A stretch of 64,000 bases of DNA, taken from Arachidicoccus sp. Lineage in GTDB: Bacteria > Bacteroidota > Bacteroidia > Chitinophagales > Chitinophagaceae. Each line of letters starts with the position of its first letter. Position 1 is the first letter of the stretch. Both the position numbers and the translations under genes were made by a program. Shown piece after piece: positions 35,586-46,121 of the stretch. Location: the NCBI GenBank assembly GCA_028283605.1, contig JAPWKH010000010.1:1-64000 (forward strand), read 5' to 3'. Below the pieces are notes generated by a model. The model saw nothing but the letters and a program-made list of their open reading frames with translations. It searched no databases and was not told the origin of the DNA.

Positions 35586-36950
35586 TTAAATATTTATAAA
35601 ATTTTCTTTCAAAAACTGCTGAATATCCAACCCATCATAATCGCCGCTGCTCATCAGCAATAATACGGAATTGTTATAAGACTGATTTTTTAAGAAAGAA
35701 ATTAATTCGTTTTTATCATTCATCACTTGCAAATCATCTTTGCTAAACCCCGCGACAACTGCGGCTTTTGGTAAAGGCGGCATTCGTTTTAATTCAAGCG
35801 CATGCGAAGCGTAAAATACAACGGCAACATCTGCGCTGTTCATACTTCCATGGTATTGTTGCATAAATTTTTCGTTGAGGCTGCTGTATGTGTGCAGCTC
35901 CAAAACTGCAATAATCTTCCTTTCGGGAAATTGCTGCTTTACCGCATCTATAGTAGCTTTCACTTTGCTTGGCGCATGCGCAAAATCTCGATAAACAATT
36001 GTATTTTCATTTTCAAAAATTTGTTCCAAGCGTTTTGCCGCACCGTTGAATGTAGCAATTTCAGCAACAAAATGCTGCGCATCAATTCCCAGTTCTTTGC
36101 ACACAAAATAACCCGCATTCAAATTGAGCAAATTGTGATTGCCAAAGACTTTCAGCATTGCGCTCACGCCTTCGATTTCAATAATTGTTTTTCCGTTTTC
36201 GATAGAATGATTGGGCAAATGATACGGCTGATAACGAATATCGTTTCGCTTATTTTCTTCCACCAAATTTTTCAACACTTCATCAGTCTCGTTGTAAATC
36301 AAAATGCCATTCGGCTCAATTTTATCAATAAATATTTTGAACTGCTCCAAATAAAAATCAAACGTCGGGAACACATTGATATGATCCCACGCAATGCCCG
36401 TCAGCACCGCAATATGCGGAAACAGGAAATGAAACTTCGGGCGCTTTTCCAGCGTGCTTGCCGGATATTCGTCCGCTTCGCAAACAATAATGGGCGCATC
36501 GGTAATATTTACGCTTTGTGCAAAACCTTCGAGCCGCGCGCCAACGAGATAATCAAAGTCTAGATGATTTTCTTTCAGCACATGCATCAGCATGGCAGTT
36601 GTGGAAGTTTTGCCGTGGCTTCCTCCTATGGCAATGCGTTTTTTGCGCTTACTTTCCTCGTAAATATATTCGGGAAAAGAATAAATTTTCAACCCCAGTT
36701 CTTTTGCTTTCAGCAATTCGGGATTGTCTTCTTTGGCATGCATCCCTAAAATTACCGCATCAATATCTTTCGTGATTTTATCGGGATACCAGCCGGTTTG
36801 CTTGGGCAACAATCCTTCTTTTTCCAGGTTGGATTTTGCAGGTTCAAAAATTTCGTCGTCAGAACCCGTTACCTCGTTTCCTTTTTTGTGCAAAGCAATG
36901 GCGAGCTGGTGCATCACGCTGCCGCCTATGGAAATAAAATGTATGCGCAT
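35586..36950 (-). CDS. mpl: UDP-N-acetylmuramate:L-alanyl-gamma-D-glutamyl-meso-diaminopimelate ligase
   Basis: The 454-residue protein is a Mur-ligase-family enzyme that reattaches recycled murein tripeptide to UDP-MurNAc. The N-terminal UDP-binding part begins IHFISIGGSVMHQLA. The ATP-binding P-loop is GGSHGKTSTTAM (residues ~108-119). CEADEYPASTLEKRPKF and TGIAWDHINVF are the Mpl/MurC central motifs, and the C-terminal domain has IVYRDFAHAPSKVKAT. The start IHFIS and HxK-type features favour Mpl over MurC, as does the lack of adjacent cell-wall cluster genes. It indicates peptidoglycan recycling with meso-diaminopimelate. Confidence 0.9.
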   Translation of the reverse strand: MRIHFISIGGSVMHQLAIALHKKGNEVTGSDDEIFEPAKSNLEKEGLLPKQTGWYPDKITKDIDAVILGMHAKEDNPELLKAKELGLKIYSFPEYIYEESKRKKRIAIGGSHGKTSTTAMLMHVLKENHLDFDYLVGARLEGFAQSVNITDAPIIVCEADEYPASTLEKRPKFHFLFPHIAVLTGIAWDHINVFPTFDFYLEQFKIFIDKIEPNGILIYNETDEVLKNLVEENKRNDIRYQPYHLPNHSIENGKTIIEIEGVSAMLKVFGNHNLLNLNAGYFVCKELGIDAQHFVAEIATFNGAAKRLEQIFENENTIVYRDFAHAPSKVKATIDAVKQQFPERKIIAVLELHTYSSLNEKFMQQYHGSMNSADVAVVFYASHALELKRMPPLPKAAVVAGFSKDDLQVMNDKNELISFLKNQSYNNSVLLLMSSGDYDGLDIQQFLKENFINI

Positions 36951-37038
36951 GAAAATGTTGTGGTTAAAATTACGGCTACAAAGATTAAATAAAATTTCAG
37001 GAAAGAAATTTTAATATTGCAATAAATATTTTAGATAT

Positions 37039-37365
37039 ATGAACTGGATTGCGCTCGAAGACACTCATCAACTGAGCAGTATCAAAGAAACATCGTTTAC
37101 CAAAACCCAAATTATATACAAGCACAGTACAACTTGCAGCATAAGTAAAGTTGTATATGCTCGTTTAACCAACTGGAAAGAAAATGTGCCGGGAGATGTT
37201 TATTATTTAGACCTTTTATCGCACCGAGATGTGTCAAATGCAGTTGCTGAAATGTTTGATATACAACATGAATCCCCTCAAATATTAGTCATAAAAAACG
37301 GCATTTGTATTTATAATGAAAGCCATACCGCCATACAAGCGTATGAAATAGCAGAATATATTTAG
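37039..37365 (+). CDS. ytxJ: Monothiol bacilliredoxin YtxJ
   Basis: The 108-residue protein has a thioredoxin fold with the single-cysteine KHSTTCSIS active site (Cys about residue 33) and the following VPGDVYYLDLLSHRDVSNAVAE. This is characteristic of YtxJ, which removes bacillithiol from mixed disulfides. Bacteroidota of this group make bacillithiol, so the cell likely uses that thiol (inference from the family). The downstream gene is rho, after a 312-bp leader region; no operon with other redox genes is seen. Confidence 0.88.
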   Translation: MNWIALEDTHQLSSIKETSFTKTQIIYKHSTTCSISKVVYARLTNWKENVPGDVYYLDLLSHRDVSNAVAEMFDIQHESPQILVIKNGICIYNESHTAIQAYEIAEYI

Positions 37366-37677
37366 CCATATTATTTTAAAGAATTTTAAAAAATAATTGG
37401 AATTTGAAAGAATGTTGTATTTTCGCACCGGAAACGGACAGTAAGTACAAAGCCAAATGCACATTTCATCGTTCGTTTCATTCAAAAAAAATCAACCATA
37501 TTTTAATTCTTCAATCTTAATTTTAAAAGAAAAGCACGTTTGTAAAAACGTTCGACTAATAAGCCGGGCATGATTAATTATCAAATATCTTATCTCTCCA
37601 TAAACGCGCAACGCTTTTATCTATAAACATACATCACCCTTTGTATATACACAACTTTACTTTAATTTAAATTTTAT
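37366..37677 (+). promoter_or_regulatory. Long leader region of rho
   Basis: No gene lies in these 312 bp. A near-consensus promoter TATTTTCG lies at about 37418-37425, which would give a leader of roughly 245 nt before the rho ATG. A 6-bp hairpin ACGTTT / AAACGT occurs near 37544-37559. Rho is commonly autoregulated through its leader, so this is a plausible control region, but no known RNA motif was recognised. Confidence 0.45.
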
Positions 37678-39399
37678 ATGTACGACATTTTGCAATTAAA
37701 CGACATGTTGGTTCCCGAGCTGTTAGATATAGCGGAGCAATTGCATGTTCCTATCGGCAAAAAAACCGATAAACAGGAATTGATCTACAAAATTCTTGAT
37801 AAACAAGCGCTAAATTCAAGCGCTGATAAAAATGGCACAGCGAAAGCGAAAGGCGGACGTAAGCGCATCGTGAAAGCAACCACTTCCAACTCTACGGAAG
37901 AAGCCGTGGTTATGAACGCTCCTGAGGAAGAGGAAACTCCAGATAAAACCGAGGCTCCAAAGAAAAGAGAAAGAAAAATTATTAAAAAAGCGGCAGTGCA
38001 TAAAGCAGCTGCTCCCAATGGAAAGATTGGTTCTGTTGAGCAGCCGGATATTATTAAAAAAGAAGACAGCGGCAACGGTTCCACGGAAAAAGCCGAGACC
38101 GATATTCCGGAAATTCCAAGTTCTATTCTGGCACTATTAAGCAATCAGGAAGGCGATATCTCTGCAGAAGAATTGGAAAAAATGGATGAGAATGAAATCA
38201 TCAACGCTGCCGTACAGCAAGAACCTGAAAGGCCGGTTTATCAGCAAAAACACCAGAAAAAAGATACTGCATTCAACATAGAATTTGACGGCGTTATTTT
38301 GAGTGAAGGCGTATTGGAAATGATGCCGGACGGTTATGGATTTTTACGGTCATCAGACTACAATTATTTATCTTCTCCTGATGATGTATATGTGTCTCCG
38401 TCACAAATAAAATTATTCGGATTAAAAACAGGCGATACCGTTTTCGGCGCTGTACGCCCTCCGAAAGAAGGCGAAAAATACTTTGCATTGCTGCGTGTAG
38501 AAACCATTAATGGCAAAAGCCCCGAAGAAGTACGTGACCGTGTACCATTTGATTACCTCACGCCGTTATTTCCTTTTGAAAAATTAAATTTATTCCAAGG
38601 CCCAACGCATTACAGCACGCGCATCATGGACTTATTTACACCTATTGGCAAAGGTCAGCGCGGACTCATCGTTGCGCCTCCGAAAGTAGGTAAAACGGTA
38701 TTGTTGAAAGAAGTGGCAAATGCTATTGCAGCCAATCATCCGGAATGTTATTTGATGGTTGTATTGATTGATGAACGCCCTGAAGAAGTTACTGATATGG
38801 AACGGAGTGTGAAAGCGGAAGTAATCGCTTCTACTTTTGACGAGCCGGCAGAAAAGCACGTGAAAGTTTCTGCAATGGCTTTGCAAAAAGCAAAACGCCT
38901 TGTAGAATGCGGACATGATGTAGTGATTTTGTTAGACAGTATTACTCGCTTGGCACGCGCACACAACACGGTTGCTCCGGCATCCGGAAAAGTTTTATCG
39001 GGCGGTGTTGAAAGCAATGCAATGCAAAAGCCAAAACAATTTTTTGGTGCGGCACGCAAAATAGAGTTTGGTGGTTCATTGACTATACTGGCAACAGCTT
39101 TGGTTGATACCGGAAGTAAAATGGATGAAGTGATTTTTGAAGAATTCAAAGGAACCGGTAATATGGAACTTCTGCTTGACAGGCGTCTGGCCAATAAGCG
39201 CATTTTCCCTGCAATAGATATTGTGTCATCATCTACCCGCCGCGATGATTTATTGCTGGACAGAGATGTATTATCAAGAATAAATGTATTGCGCGTTTAT
39301 TTAGGCGACATGAAGGTGGAAGAAGCCATGAACGATTTGTTGAAACAAATGCGCGGTACTAAGAATAATGAAGAATTTTTAGCAAGCATGAACGGATAG
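37678..39399 (+). CDS. rho: Transcription termination factor Rho
   Basis: The 573-residue protein is Rho, the hexameric RNA-translocating ATPase that ends transcription. It opens with a Rho N-terminal domain ([22 protein letters not shown]). A long charged, low-complexity insertion (~residues 50-195, rich in Lys, Glu, Ala and Pro) follows, as is common in Bacteroidota Rho. The RNA-binding cold-shock-like domain has [25 protein letters not shown]. The ATPase core has the P-loop APPKVGKT (residues 333-340), [14 protein letters not shown], the Q/R-loop [15 protein letters not shown], and [21 protein letters not shown]. It is full length, with a strong terminator behind it. Confidence 0.98.
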   Translation: MYDILQLNDMLVPELLDIAEQLHVPIGKKTDKQELIYKILDKQALNSSADKNGTAKAKGGRKRIVKATTSNSTEEAVVMNAPEEEETPDKTEAPKKRERKIIKKAAVHKAAAPNGKIGSVEQPDIIKKEDSGNGSTEKAETDIPEIPSSILALLSNQEGDISAEELEKMDENEIINAAVQQEPERPVYQQKHQKKDTAFNIEFDGVILSEGVLEMMPDGYGFLRSSDYNYLSSPDDVYVSPSQIKLFGLKTGDTVFGAVRPPKEGEKYFALLRVETINGKSPEEVRDRVPFDYLTPLFPFEKLNLFQGPTHYSTRIMDLFTPIGKGQRGLIVAPPKVGKTVLLKEVANAIAANHPECYLMVVLIDERPEEVTDMERSVKAEVIASTFDEPAEKHVKVSAMALQKAKRLVECGHDVVILLDSITRLARAHNTVAPASGKVLSGGVESNAMQKPKQFFGAARKIEFGGSLTILATALVDTGSKMDEVIFEEFKGTGNMELLLDRRLANKRIFPAIDIVSSSTRRDDLLLDRDVLSRINVLRVYLGDMKVEEAMNDLLKQMRGTKNNEEFLASMNG

Positions 39400-39426
39400 T
39401 TTTATCCTACAATATCATATACAAAT

Positions 39427-39462
39427 AAAAGCTGCCTGAATAAGGCGGCTTTTATTTTTTTT
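39427..39462 (+). terminator. Rho-independent terminator after rho
   Basis: The stem AAAAGCTGCC / GGCGGCTTTT (39427-39436 with 39444-39453), with one T-G pair, is followed by a run of T residues at 39455-39462. Confidence 0.85.
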
Positions 39463-39526
39463 GAAAAACAATAAACCAAGCCGGATCTTTTCTATATTTA
39501 TTTTGTAGACAAATAATAATAGAAGA

Positions 39527-40684
39527 ATGTTGCTAAATAAAAGCAAATTACCCAATGTAGGCAATACCATTTTTACGGAAATGAGTCAATTGGCTTTACA
39601 ACACAATGCCATTAATTTAGGGCAAGGCTTTCCCGATTTTCCTATGAATCAGGAGCTGATTGCACTGGTAAATAAAGCCATGCAAGACGGATATAATCAA
39701 TACGCACATTCCGATGGATTGCCGCTTTTGCGCGAACGGATTGCAGAAAAAATAAAATTTCTTTACAACACATCCGTTGATTACAATAAAGAAATTATCG
39801 TAACGCCCGGAGGTACGTATGCAATATATACCTCGCTCACGGCTGTATTAAATATAGGCGACGAGGTAATTGTTTTTGAACCTGCTTATGACAGTTATAT
39901 TCCTGCAATAGAAGTAAACGGCGCCAAAGCCGTCACAATACCTTTATCTTTCCCAAATTATAAAATTGATTGGAGTGAAGTAAAAAATCGAATCAATAGC
40001 CGCACGAAAATGATCATGATTAATTCTCCGCAAAATCCTACAGGAACAATATTGACGGGCAACGATATAAAAGAATTAATAAATATCACGCAAGGCACAA
40101 ATATTCTAATACTTAGCGACGAAGTCTATGAACATTTGATTTATGACAATGAAAAACATGAAAGCATTTTGAAATATCCGGAACTAAAAGAAAGAAGTTT
40201 TGTATGTTTTTCTTTTGGAAAGGTATTTAATTGCACAGGATGGAAACTTGGATATTGTGTTGCGCCTGAAATGCTGATGAAAGAATTCCGGAAAATACAT
40301 CAGTTTAATTGCTTTAGTTGTTTTACGCCATCGCAGATAGCCATCGCAGAATATTTACAGAAAAAAGAAACATATCTTTCTTTATCAAATCAACTGCAAA
40401 CCAAACGAGATTATTTAAGAGAATTGCTTAGCGATACATTGTTCACGCCAATTCCATCCAAAGGAAGTTATTTCGAATGTTATGATTATTCCCAATTAAG
40501 CCATGATGATGAGAAAACATTTGCCGTGCGGCTTACAAAATCGGTTGGTGTTGCCGGCATTCCCGTGTCTGCATTTTATAAAACACCGGTAAATAATCAT
40601 GTAATCAGGTTTTGTTTCGCCAAGAAAAATGAAACGCTTGAGATAGCCGCCGAAAGGTTAAAAAATGCCGCAAAAAAATTATAA
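39527..40684 (+). CDS. PLP-dependent aminotransferase, methionine aminotransferase/YbdL-like
   Basis: The 385-residue protein is a fold-type I class I/II aminotransferase. Its blocks are INLGQGFPDFPM near the N-terminus, TPGGTYAIYTSLTAVLNIGDEVIVFEPAYDSY, NSPQNPTGTIL, DEVYEHLIYD, and the PLP lysine Lys232 in SFGKVFNCTGWKLGYC. The opening QGFPDFP and the FNCTGWK context match the methionine/kynurenine aminotransferase group, which transaminates methionine or aromatic amino acids with 2-oxo acids. It stands 127 bp after rho and is followed by an unrelated outer-membrane gene. Confidence 0.9.
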   Translation: MLLNKSKLPNVGNTIFTEMSQLALQHNAINLGQGFPDFPMNQELIALVNKAMQDGYNQYAHSDGLPLLRERIAEKIKFLYNTSVDYNKEIIVTPGGTYAIYTSLTAVLNIGDEVIVFEPAYDSYIPAIEVNGAKAVTIPLSFPNYKIDWSEVKNRINSRTKMIMINSPQNPTGTILTGNDIKELINITQGTNILILSDEVYEHLIYDNEKHESILKYPELKERSFVCFSFGKVFNCTGWKLGYCVAPEMLMKEFRKIHQFNCFSCFTPSQIAIAEYLQKKETYLSLSNQLQTKRDYLRELLSDTLFTPIPSKGSYFECYDYSQLSHDDEKTFAVRLTKSVGVAGIPVSAFYKTPVNNHVIRFCFAKKNETLEIAAERLKNAAKKL

Positions 40685-40766
40685 TCATTTTTTTAAAATT
40701 ATTTTTTTATATAACGGCTCTGATAAATCTTTTACTTTAATTTTAATTTATTATCAACCTGAAAAA

Positions 40767-41933
40767 ATGCCTTTTACTTTTATGTTGTTACATTCTTCTA
40801 CCCTTAAAATTACAAGTACGAAACATTTAAAAATAATGCTTCTGATGAGTACCTTATCGGGTATGTTTTGTTCAGCCTCTTTTTCTCAGAATGCAAATTT
40901 TTGGAAAAAACTCGGTAAATCTACCGACTTCAGGGATAGTGCTTTCATAAAAGATTATGACAGAATGGTTGTAGGAAGAGTTTATTACAGCCGAAACAAT
41001 ACAGGAATGGAATTTCGCGCGCCGGATACTAAATCATTTAATTATAAACCGAATAATTCAAAAGGAATCGGATTGGGTGTGAGCTACAGATATGTAACAT
41101 TCAATTTCGCATTTGGCGTTTTAGGCCGTGACGAAGATAAAGGCAAAACCAAAACACTTAGTTTACAATCTTCATTATACAAGCATCAATGGGTATATGA
41201 TTTTGGTGTACAACATTATAAAGGCATGTATTTTACACCTTCGAGCGTATATGCAATAAACAATAATTATTATCTGCGCCCGGATATATCTACGACAATT
41301 GTTGGCGGAGATTTCTGGCGTATTTTGAATTCAGATAAATTCTCCTACCGCGCAGTAATGACTCAGAACGACTGGCAATTAAAATCTGCCGGTTCTCTCC
41401 TATTAGGCGGCGAAATTTATTATGGCGGCATTGCCGGCGATAGCGCTTTTGTGCCGGCTGCGCTTGCGGATAAATTTCCGCAGAATCAAATACGCAAAGC
41501 ATATTCCATGAGAATTGGCCCGGGTATTGGATATGCGTACACATTTGTTTATCATAAAAATTGGTTTGCCTCTATGGGCATTACCGAAAATCTCGATCTT
41601 GTATTTGGAAAAGAATCCGGAGATAATACAGATAAAAAAGTTGTATCGTTTTCTCCTAATTTAAATTACAGAATAAGCGTGGGATATAATTCCGGTTTCT
41701 GGAATATCAATGCTTCTCTTTTCAACAACAGCCAATATTTGAAAAGTTATTATGCCAAAAATTATAAATTATTTTCACAGACATTTCGCATTACTGTCGC
41801 AAGGCGCTTTATCCCCAATCACAAAGTAAAAAAACTATTCTTAAACCAAGTAGATACGCAACTGGATAATGTGCAGGAAAAAGTAAATAATACAATAAAT
41901 GGAAAACCGGACAGCACAAGAACCGGAAATTAA
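40767..41933 (+). CDS. DUF4421 outer-membrane or exported protein
   Basis: The best start is uncertain. An ATG at 40767 lies after a gap from the preceding stop and yields 388 residues, with a hydrophobic export signal around residues 20-42 (IMLLMSTLSGMFCSASFSQ). The body is rich in aromatic and glycine beta-strand repeats (KGIGLGVSYRYVTFNFAFGVLG, IGPGIGYAYTFVYHKNWFASMG), matching DUF4421, a Bacteroidota family of likely outer-membrane beta-barrels of unknown function. It is followed by purC without an obvious shared role. Confidence 0.78.
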   Translation: MPFTFMLLHSSTLKITSTKHLKIMLLMSTLSGMFCSASFSQNANFWKKLGKSTDFRDSAFIKDYDRMVVGRVYYSRNNTGMEFRAPDTKSFNYKPNNSKGIGLGVSYRYVTFNFAFGVLGRDEDKGKTKTLSLQSSLYKHQWVYDFGVQHYKGMYFTPSSVYAINNNYYLRPDISTTIVGGDFWRILNSDKFSYRAVMTQNDWQLKSAGSLLLGGEIYYGGIAGDSAFVPAALADKFPQNQIRKAYSMRIGPGIGYAYTFVYHKNWFASMGITENLDLVFGKESGDNTDKKVVSFSPNLNYRISVGYNSGFWNINASLFNNSQYLKSYYAKNYKLFSQTFRITVARRFIPNHKVKKLFLNQVDTQLDNVQEKVNNTINGKPDSTRTGN

Positions 41934-42048
41934 AAGGAGCTGTTTTGTTATAACTTCTTTGCAAAATCGAAAGAAATATGCATTTTAAAATGCCTGATAA
42001 CTGCATTATTTCAAGTACTTTTACGCAACAAAATTTACTTTCTTTCTT

Positions 42049-42984
42049 ATGCCGCAATTTCAATTTCCGCATCAGACCGCGTATTACAAAGGAAAAGTTC
42101 GCGATGTGTACACTATCGGAAATAATATATTGGTAATGATTGCCAGTGACCGTATTTCAGCATTTGATGTTATTCTTCCCAAATCCATTCCGTATAAAGG
42201 TCAGGTATTAAATCAGGTAGCTGCAGATATGTTGCATGCCACAAAAGATATTTGCCCTAATTGGCTTACAAATGTGCCGGCGCCTAATGTTTCTATCGGC
42301 AAAAAATGTACTCCGTTTAAAGTAGAAATAGTTGTGCGAGGCAATCTTACAGGCCATGCATGGCGTACCTACAATTCGGGTAAAAGAATTTTATGCGGAG
42401 TAAATTTGCCCGAAGGAATGAAAGAAAACGATTTTTTTCCGACTCCGATCATCACGCCTTCCACCAAAGCTGATGAAGGACATGATGAAGATATTTCCAA
42501 AGAAGAAATTATTGCAAAAGGGCTGGCAACAGAGGCCGAATGGAACACTTTGGAAAGATACGCTTTCGCATTATTTCAAAGAGGAAAAGAATTAGCCGCA
42601 ACGCGCGGGTTGATATTGGTGGATACGAAATATGAATTCGGTAAAATTAATGACGAGATAATCCTGATGGATGAAATTCATACACCTGATTCTTCACGTT
42701 ACTTTTATGCGGAAGGTTTTGAACAAAGGCAGGCAAAAGGCGAACGGCAAAAACAATTAAGTAAAGAATTTGTAAGAGAATGGCTGATTGATAACAACTT
42801 TATGGGCAAAGAAAACCAAACCGTTCCTCATATGCCGGATGAATGGGTCAATACAATCTCTCAACGATATATTGAGTTATACGAGCAGGTGACAGGTAAA
42901 AAATTTATTCCTGAAAACTGGAGCGATGAACAAACATATAACGCCATACTTAACACCTTAGAACTACCGGTGAAAAAAGTTTAA
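42049..42984 (+). CDS. purC: Phosphoribosylaminoimidazole-succinocarboxamide synthase
   Basis: The 311-residue protein is SAICAR synthetase, which joins aspartate to CAIR in purine synthesis. It is of the longer (~300-residue) type found in Bacteroidota and eukaryotes. Blocks include [76 protein letters not shown] and [17 protein letters not shown] gamma carbonic anhydrase-like gene follows 21 bp later and may be co-transcribed, although the functions are not obviously linked. Confidence 0.97.
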   Translation: MPQFQFPHQTAYYKGKVRDVYTIGNNILVMIASDRISAFDVILPKSIPYKGQVLNQVAADMLHATKDICPNWLTNVPAPNVSIGKKCTPFKVEIVVRGNLTGHAWRTYNSGKRILCGVNLPEGMKENDFFPTPIITPSTKADEGHDEDISKEEIIAKGLATEAEWNTLERYAFALFQRGKELAATRGLILVDTKYEFGKINDEIILMDEIHTPDSSRYFYAEGFEQRQAKGERQKQLSKEFVREWLIDNNFMGKENQTVPHMPDEWVNTISQRYIELYEQVTGKKFIPENWSDEQTYNAILNTLELPVKKV

Positions 42985-43005
42985 ATTTTTTTAAAAACTA
43001 TACTC

Positions 43006-43521
43006 ATGATTTATTCACTTAACGGTAAAACACCTCAAGTCGGAGACAACGTTTTTATAGCGCCTACGGCAACGATTATTGGAGAAGTAACCATTGGAAA
43101 AGATTCCAGCGTATGGTTTAATGCAGTCATTCGCGGCGATGTCAATTCAATCACCATTGGCGACAAAGTTAATATCCAGGATAATGTTGTAGTACATTGC
43201 ACTTATCAAAAAACTAAAACAAAAATAGGCAACAATGTTTCTATCGGGCACAATGCAATTATTCACGGCTGCACGATTGAAGATAATGTATTGATAGGAA
43301 TGGGCGCCATTATAATGGATAATTGCCATATACAATCCAATTCTATTATTGCTGCAGGTGCGGTAGTGCTGGAAAATACTATTGTTGAAGAAGGATCCGT
43401 ATATGCCGGTATTCCTGCACATCGCGTAAAGCAAATTTCTCCGGATTTATTAGAACAGGAAATTCATCGTATTGCAGATAACTATGTGTTCTATGCAGAC
43501 TGGTATAAAGACTTTAAATAA
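43006..43521 (+). CDS. Gamma carbonic anhydrase family / YrdA-like hexapeptide-repeat protein
   Basis: The 171-residue protein is a left-handed beta-helix of the gamma carbonic anhydrase family. Hexapeptide repeats run through residues ~10-130, with DSSVWFNAVIRGDVNSI and the metal-binding His in DNVVVHCTYQ and GHNAIIHGCTI. The YrdA/PaaY subgroup often lacks carbonic anhydrase activity or has an unknown substrate, so the biochemical role is not certain. It lies between purC and murI. Confidence 0.9.
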   Translation: MIYSLNGKTPQVGDNVFIAPTATIIGEVTIGKDSSVWFNAVIRGDVNSITIGDKVNIQDNVVVHCTYQKTKTKIGNNVSIGHNAIIHGCTIEDNVLIGMGAIIMDNCHIQSNSIIAAGAVVLENTIVEEGSVYAGIPAHRVKQISPDLLEQEIHRIADNYVFYADWYKDFK

Positions 43522-43584
43522 AAGTTTCTTGGTATGATATTTAACCTGTAATGAAAAGCAGCTTGTTTTATTTCTCATCTTATC

Positions 43585-44424
43585 ATGCACAATATTATGC
43601 AAGCAAAGCAACCTATAGGAGTTTTTGATTCAGGTTACGGGGGCCTTACAATCCTCAAAAAAATCAAACACAAACTTCCGCAATACGATTATATTTATCT
43701 TGGAGATAATGCACGTGCACCTTACGGAACACGCAGCTTTGAAACGGTGTATGAATATACACTGCAGGCTGTAAAATGGTTTTTTGCGCAAGGCTGTCCA
43801 TTGGTAATTATTGCGTGCAATACGGCTTCCGCAAAAGCGTTGAGAACCATTCAGCAAAATGATCTGCCGAATATAGATAAAGAAAAACGTGTACTCGGCA
43901 TTGTAAGGCCAACAAGCGAAGTGATAGGAAATTATTCCAAAACAAAGAAAATAGGAATTCTTGCAACGCGCGGTACTGTAAATTCAGCATCTTATAAAAT
44001 AGAAATAAATAAATTCTTTCCCGAAGTGGAAGTTATCCAAAAAGCTTGTCCTATCTGGGTTCCATTGGTTGAATACGGCGAATATGAAAATGAAGGCGCA
44101 GATTTTTTTGTAAAAAAATACATCGACGAATTATTACAAAACGAAAAAGATATAGACACGATTTTACTTGCATGCACACATTATCCTTTATTAAAAAAAT
44201 CCATTGAAAAAGCCGTACCCGAAGACGTACAAATCATCACTCAGGGAGAAATTGTTGCGGCCAGCTTGAAAGATTATCTTTATCGCCATCCCGAAATTGA
44301 AAGTAAAATATCAAAAGGAGAAACACTTGAGTTTTATACCACAGACGAGGAAGAAGGCTTTACGGCACAGGCAAATATTTTTTATGGAGAACCTTTTAAT
44401 GCGAAACAAATACATTTAAGTTAA
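43585..44424 (+). CDS. murI: Glutamate racemase
   Basis: The 279-residue protein interconverts L- and D-glutamate for peptidoglycan. The two active-site cysteines are in IACNTASAKAL (Cys~77) and LACTHYPLL (Cys~193). The early IGVFDSGYGGLTIL and YLGDNARAPYGTRS are also diagnostic. A nearby ATG, 4 codons in (43597), could equally be the start. Together with mpl and fabD in the window it fits general envelope biogenesis. Confidence 0.97.
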   Translation: MHNIMQAKQPIGVFDSGYGGLTILKKIKHKLPQYDYIYLGDNARAPYGTRSFETVYEYTLQAVKWFFAQGCPLVIIACNTASAKALRTIQQNDLPNIDKEKRVLGIVRPTSEVIGNYSKTKKIGILATRGTVNSASYKIEINKFFPEVEVIQKACPIWVPLVEYGEYENEGADFFVKKYIDELLQNEKDIDTILLACTHYPLLKKSIEKAVPEDVQIITQGEIVAASLKDYLYRHPEIESKISKGETLEFYTTDEEEGFTAQANIFYGEPFNAKQIHLS

Positions 44425-44465
44425 AAAAATAAATACTTTTATCTTATTCACAATACAATAGCGAA

Positions 44466-45986
44466 ATGGCAACAACCGATACATTTTTACAAACCATACA
44501 ACAAGGTTATACATTCAAAACCGAAAGTGTAAAAATAGGTGTAGGAATGCTTGACGGAAAAATAGTTCCAGGCGCCGATATTTTTCTTCCGATAAAAATG
44601 ATGAACCGCCACGGACTGATTGCAGGCGCTACCGGCACAGGAAAAACAAAGACGCTGCAGATGATAAGCGAATATCTCAGCGATGAAAGCGTTCCGGTAT
44701 TGTTGTTAGACATTAAAGGAGATTTAAGCGGGCTTGCCGCAGCAGGAACGGAAAATGATAAACTGAAAGACCGTTACCAATTGCTGAATATGGATTATAA
44801 ACCCGAAGCATTTCCTGTGGAATTTTTATCCCTAAGCAATGAGAAAGGTATAAAGTTGCGTGCAACGGTAAGCGAATTCGGACCGATATTATTAAGCAAA
44901 ATTTTGGAGCTGAACGATACGCAAGCCGGGCTTGTCGCCATTATTTTTAAATATTGCGATGATCAAAAGCTTCCTCTGGTAGATCTAAAAGATTTTACCA
45001 AAGTACTGCAATACATCAGCGATGAAGGAAAAGATGAAATTCAGAAACAATACGGGCAAATAGCCACAAGCTCTACAGGAACTATTCTTCGCAAAGTGGT
45101 AGAACTGCAACAGCAAGGCGCAGATACATTCTTCGGAGAACCCAGCTTTGAAGTAGATGATTTAATGCGTATCAGCAACGACGGGCGCGGCATGATAAAT
45201 ATTTTACGCGTAACAGATTTGCAAAACAAGCCCAAATTGTTTTCTACATTTATGTTGCAAATGCTGGATGAATTATATGCAAGCTCTCCGGAAGTAGGAG
45301 ATCCGGATAAGCCGAAGCTGATTATGTTTATTGATGAAGCGCATTTGATATTTGAAGAAGCCAGTGATACATTATTGAAACAAATAGAAACCATTATCAA
45401 GCTGATACGTTCGAAAGGTATCGGTGTATTTTTTTGTACACAAAATCCGCAAGATGTTCCGGCAAGTATTCTCAGCCAGTTGGGATTGAAAGTGCAGCAT
45501 GCCTTGCGTGCATTCACAGCTGCAGACAGAAAATCAATCAAACAGTCGGCAGAAAATTTTCCTGAAACCACATTTTATAAAACCGAAGATTTATTAACGG
45601 CGATGGGCATTGGAGAGGCTTTGGTTACAGTATTGAATGAACAGGGAACTCCGACTCCGCTTGTTCATACCATGCTGTGCTCGCCCCGCAGCAGAATGGA
45701 TATTTTGACCGATGCGGAGATTGATAACATTGTAGCGCAAAGCAAGCTGGCTAATAAATACAATCAAACCATAGATGTGCAAAGCGCTTATGAAATATTG
45801 ACTGCAAAACTTAATCAGGCGGCTGCGCAAACGGCAAGCGACACTGTTGCGGCGAAGAAGAATGAAAGTGGTTTGATGAATAATCCGATCGTAAAATCTG
45901 TTGTAAGAAGTGCGGCAGTAACGGTTACAGGTTATATTACGAGAAGTATTTTAGGAGCACTAGGACTGGGCGGAAGGAGAAAATAA
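44466..45986 (+). CDS. HerA-like ATPase of the DUF853/YjgR group
   Basis: The 506-residue protein is a HerA/FtsK-type P-loop ATPase. Walker A is AGATGTGKTKTL (residues ~53-64). Walker B is LIMFIDEAHLIFE (~residue 283), followed by the sensor FFCTQNPQDVPASILSQLG. The domain spans almost the full length. The C-terminal tail contains ITRSILGALGLGGRRK. YjgR-type proteins have no well-established function; HerA itself is a DNA-translocase that works with nucleases. No nuclease partner lies next to it here. Confidence 0.9.
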   Translation: MATTDTFLQTIQQGYTFKTESVKIGVGMLDGKIVPGADIFLPIKMMNRHGLIAGATGTGKTKTLQMISEYLSDESVPVLLLDIKGDLSGLAAAGTENDKLKDRYQLLNMDYKPEAFPVEFLSLSNEKGIKLRATVSEFGPILLSKILELNDTQAGLVAIIFKYCDDQKLPLVDLKDFTKVLQYISDEGKDEIQKQYGQIATSSTGTILRKVVELQQQGADTFFGEPSFEVDDLMRISNDGRGMINILRVTDLQNKPKLFSTFMLQMLDELYASSPEVGDPDKPKLIMFIDEAHLIFEEASDTLLKQIETIIKLIRSKGIGVFFCTQNPQDVPASILSQLGLKVQHALRAFTAADRKSIKQSAENFPETTFYKTEDLLTAMGIGEALVTVLNEQGTPTPLVHTMLCSPRSRMDILTDAEIDNIVAQSKLANKYNQTIDVQSAYEILTAKLNQAAAQTASDTVAAKKNESGLMNNPIVKSVVRSAAVTVTGYITRSILGALGLGGRRK

Positions 45987-46121
45987 TATTCCGGAATACA
46001 GCATGCGAATGATTAAGATTTCCGGTAATATTTAGGATTTGTAATATTTTGTGCGTGTTTAACGTTTATGATTTTGAAGAAAGTTTTTGAGGAATTACAG
46101 ATTATTTGAAGATGCATGCAT

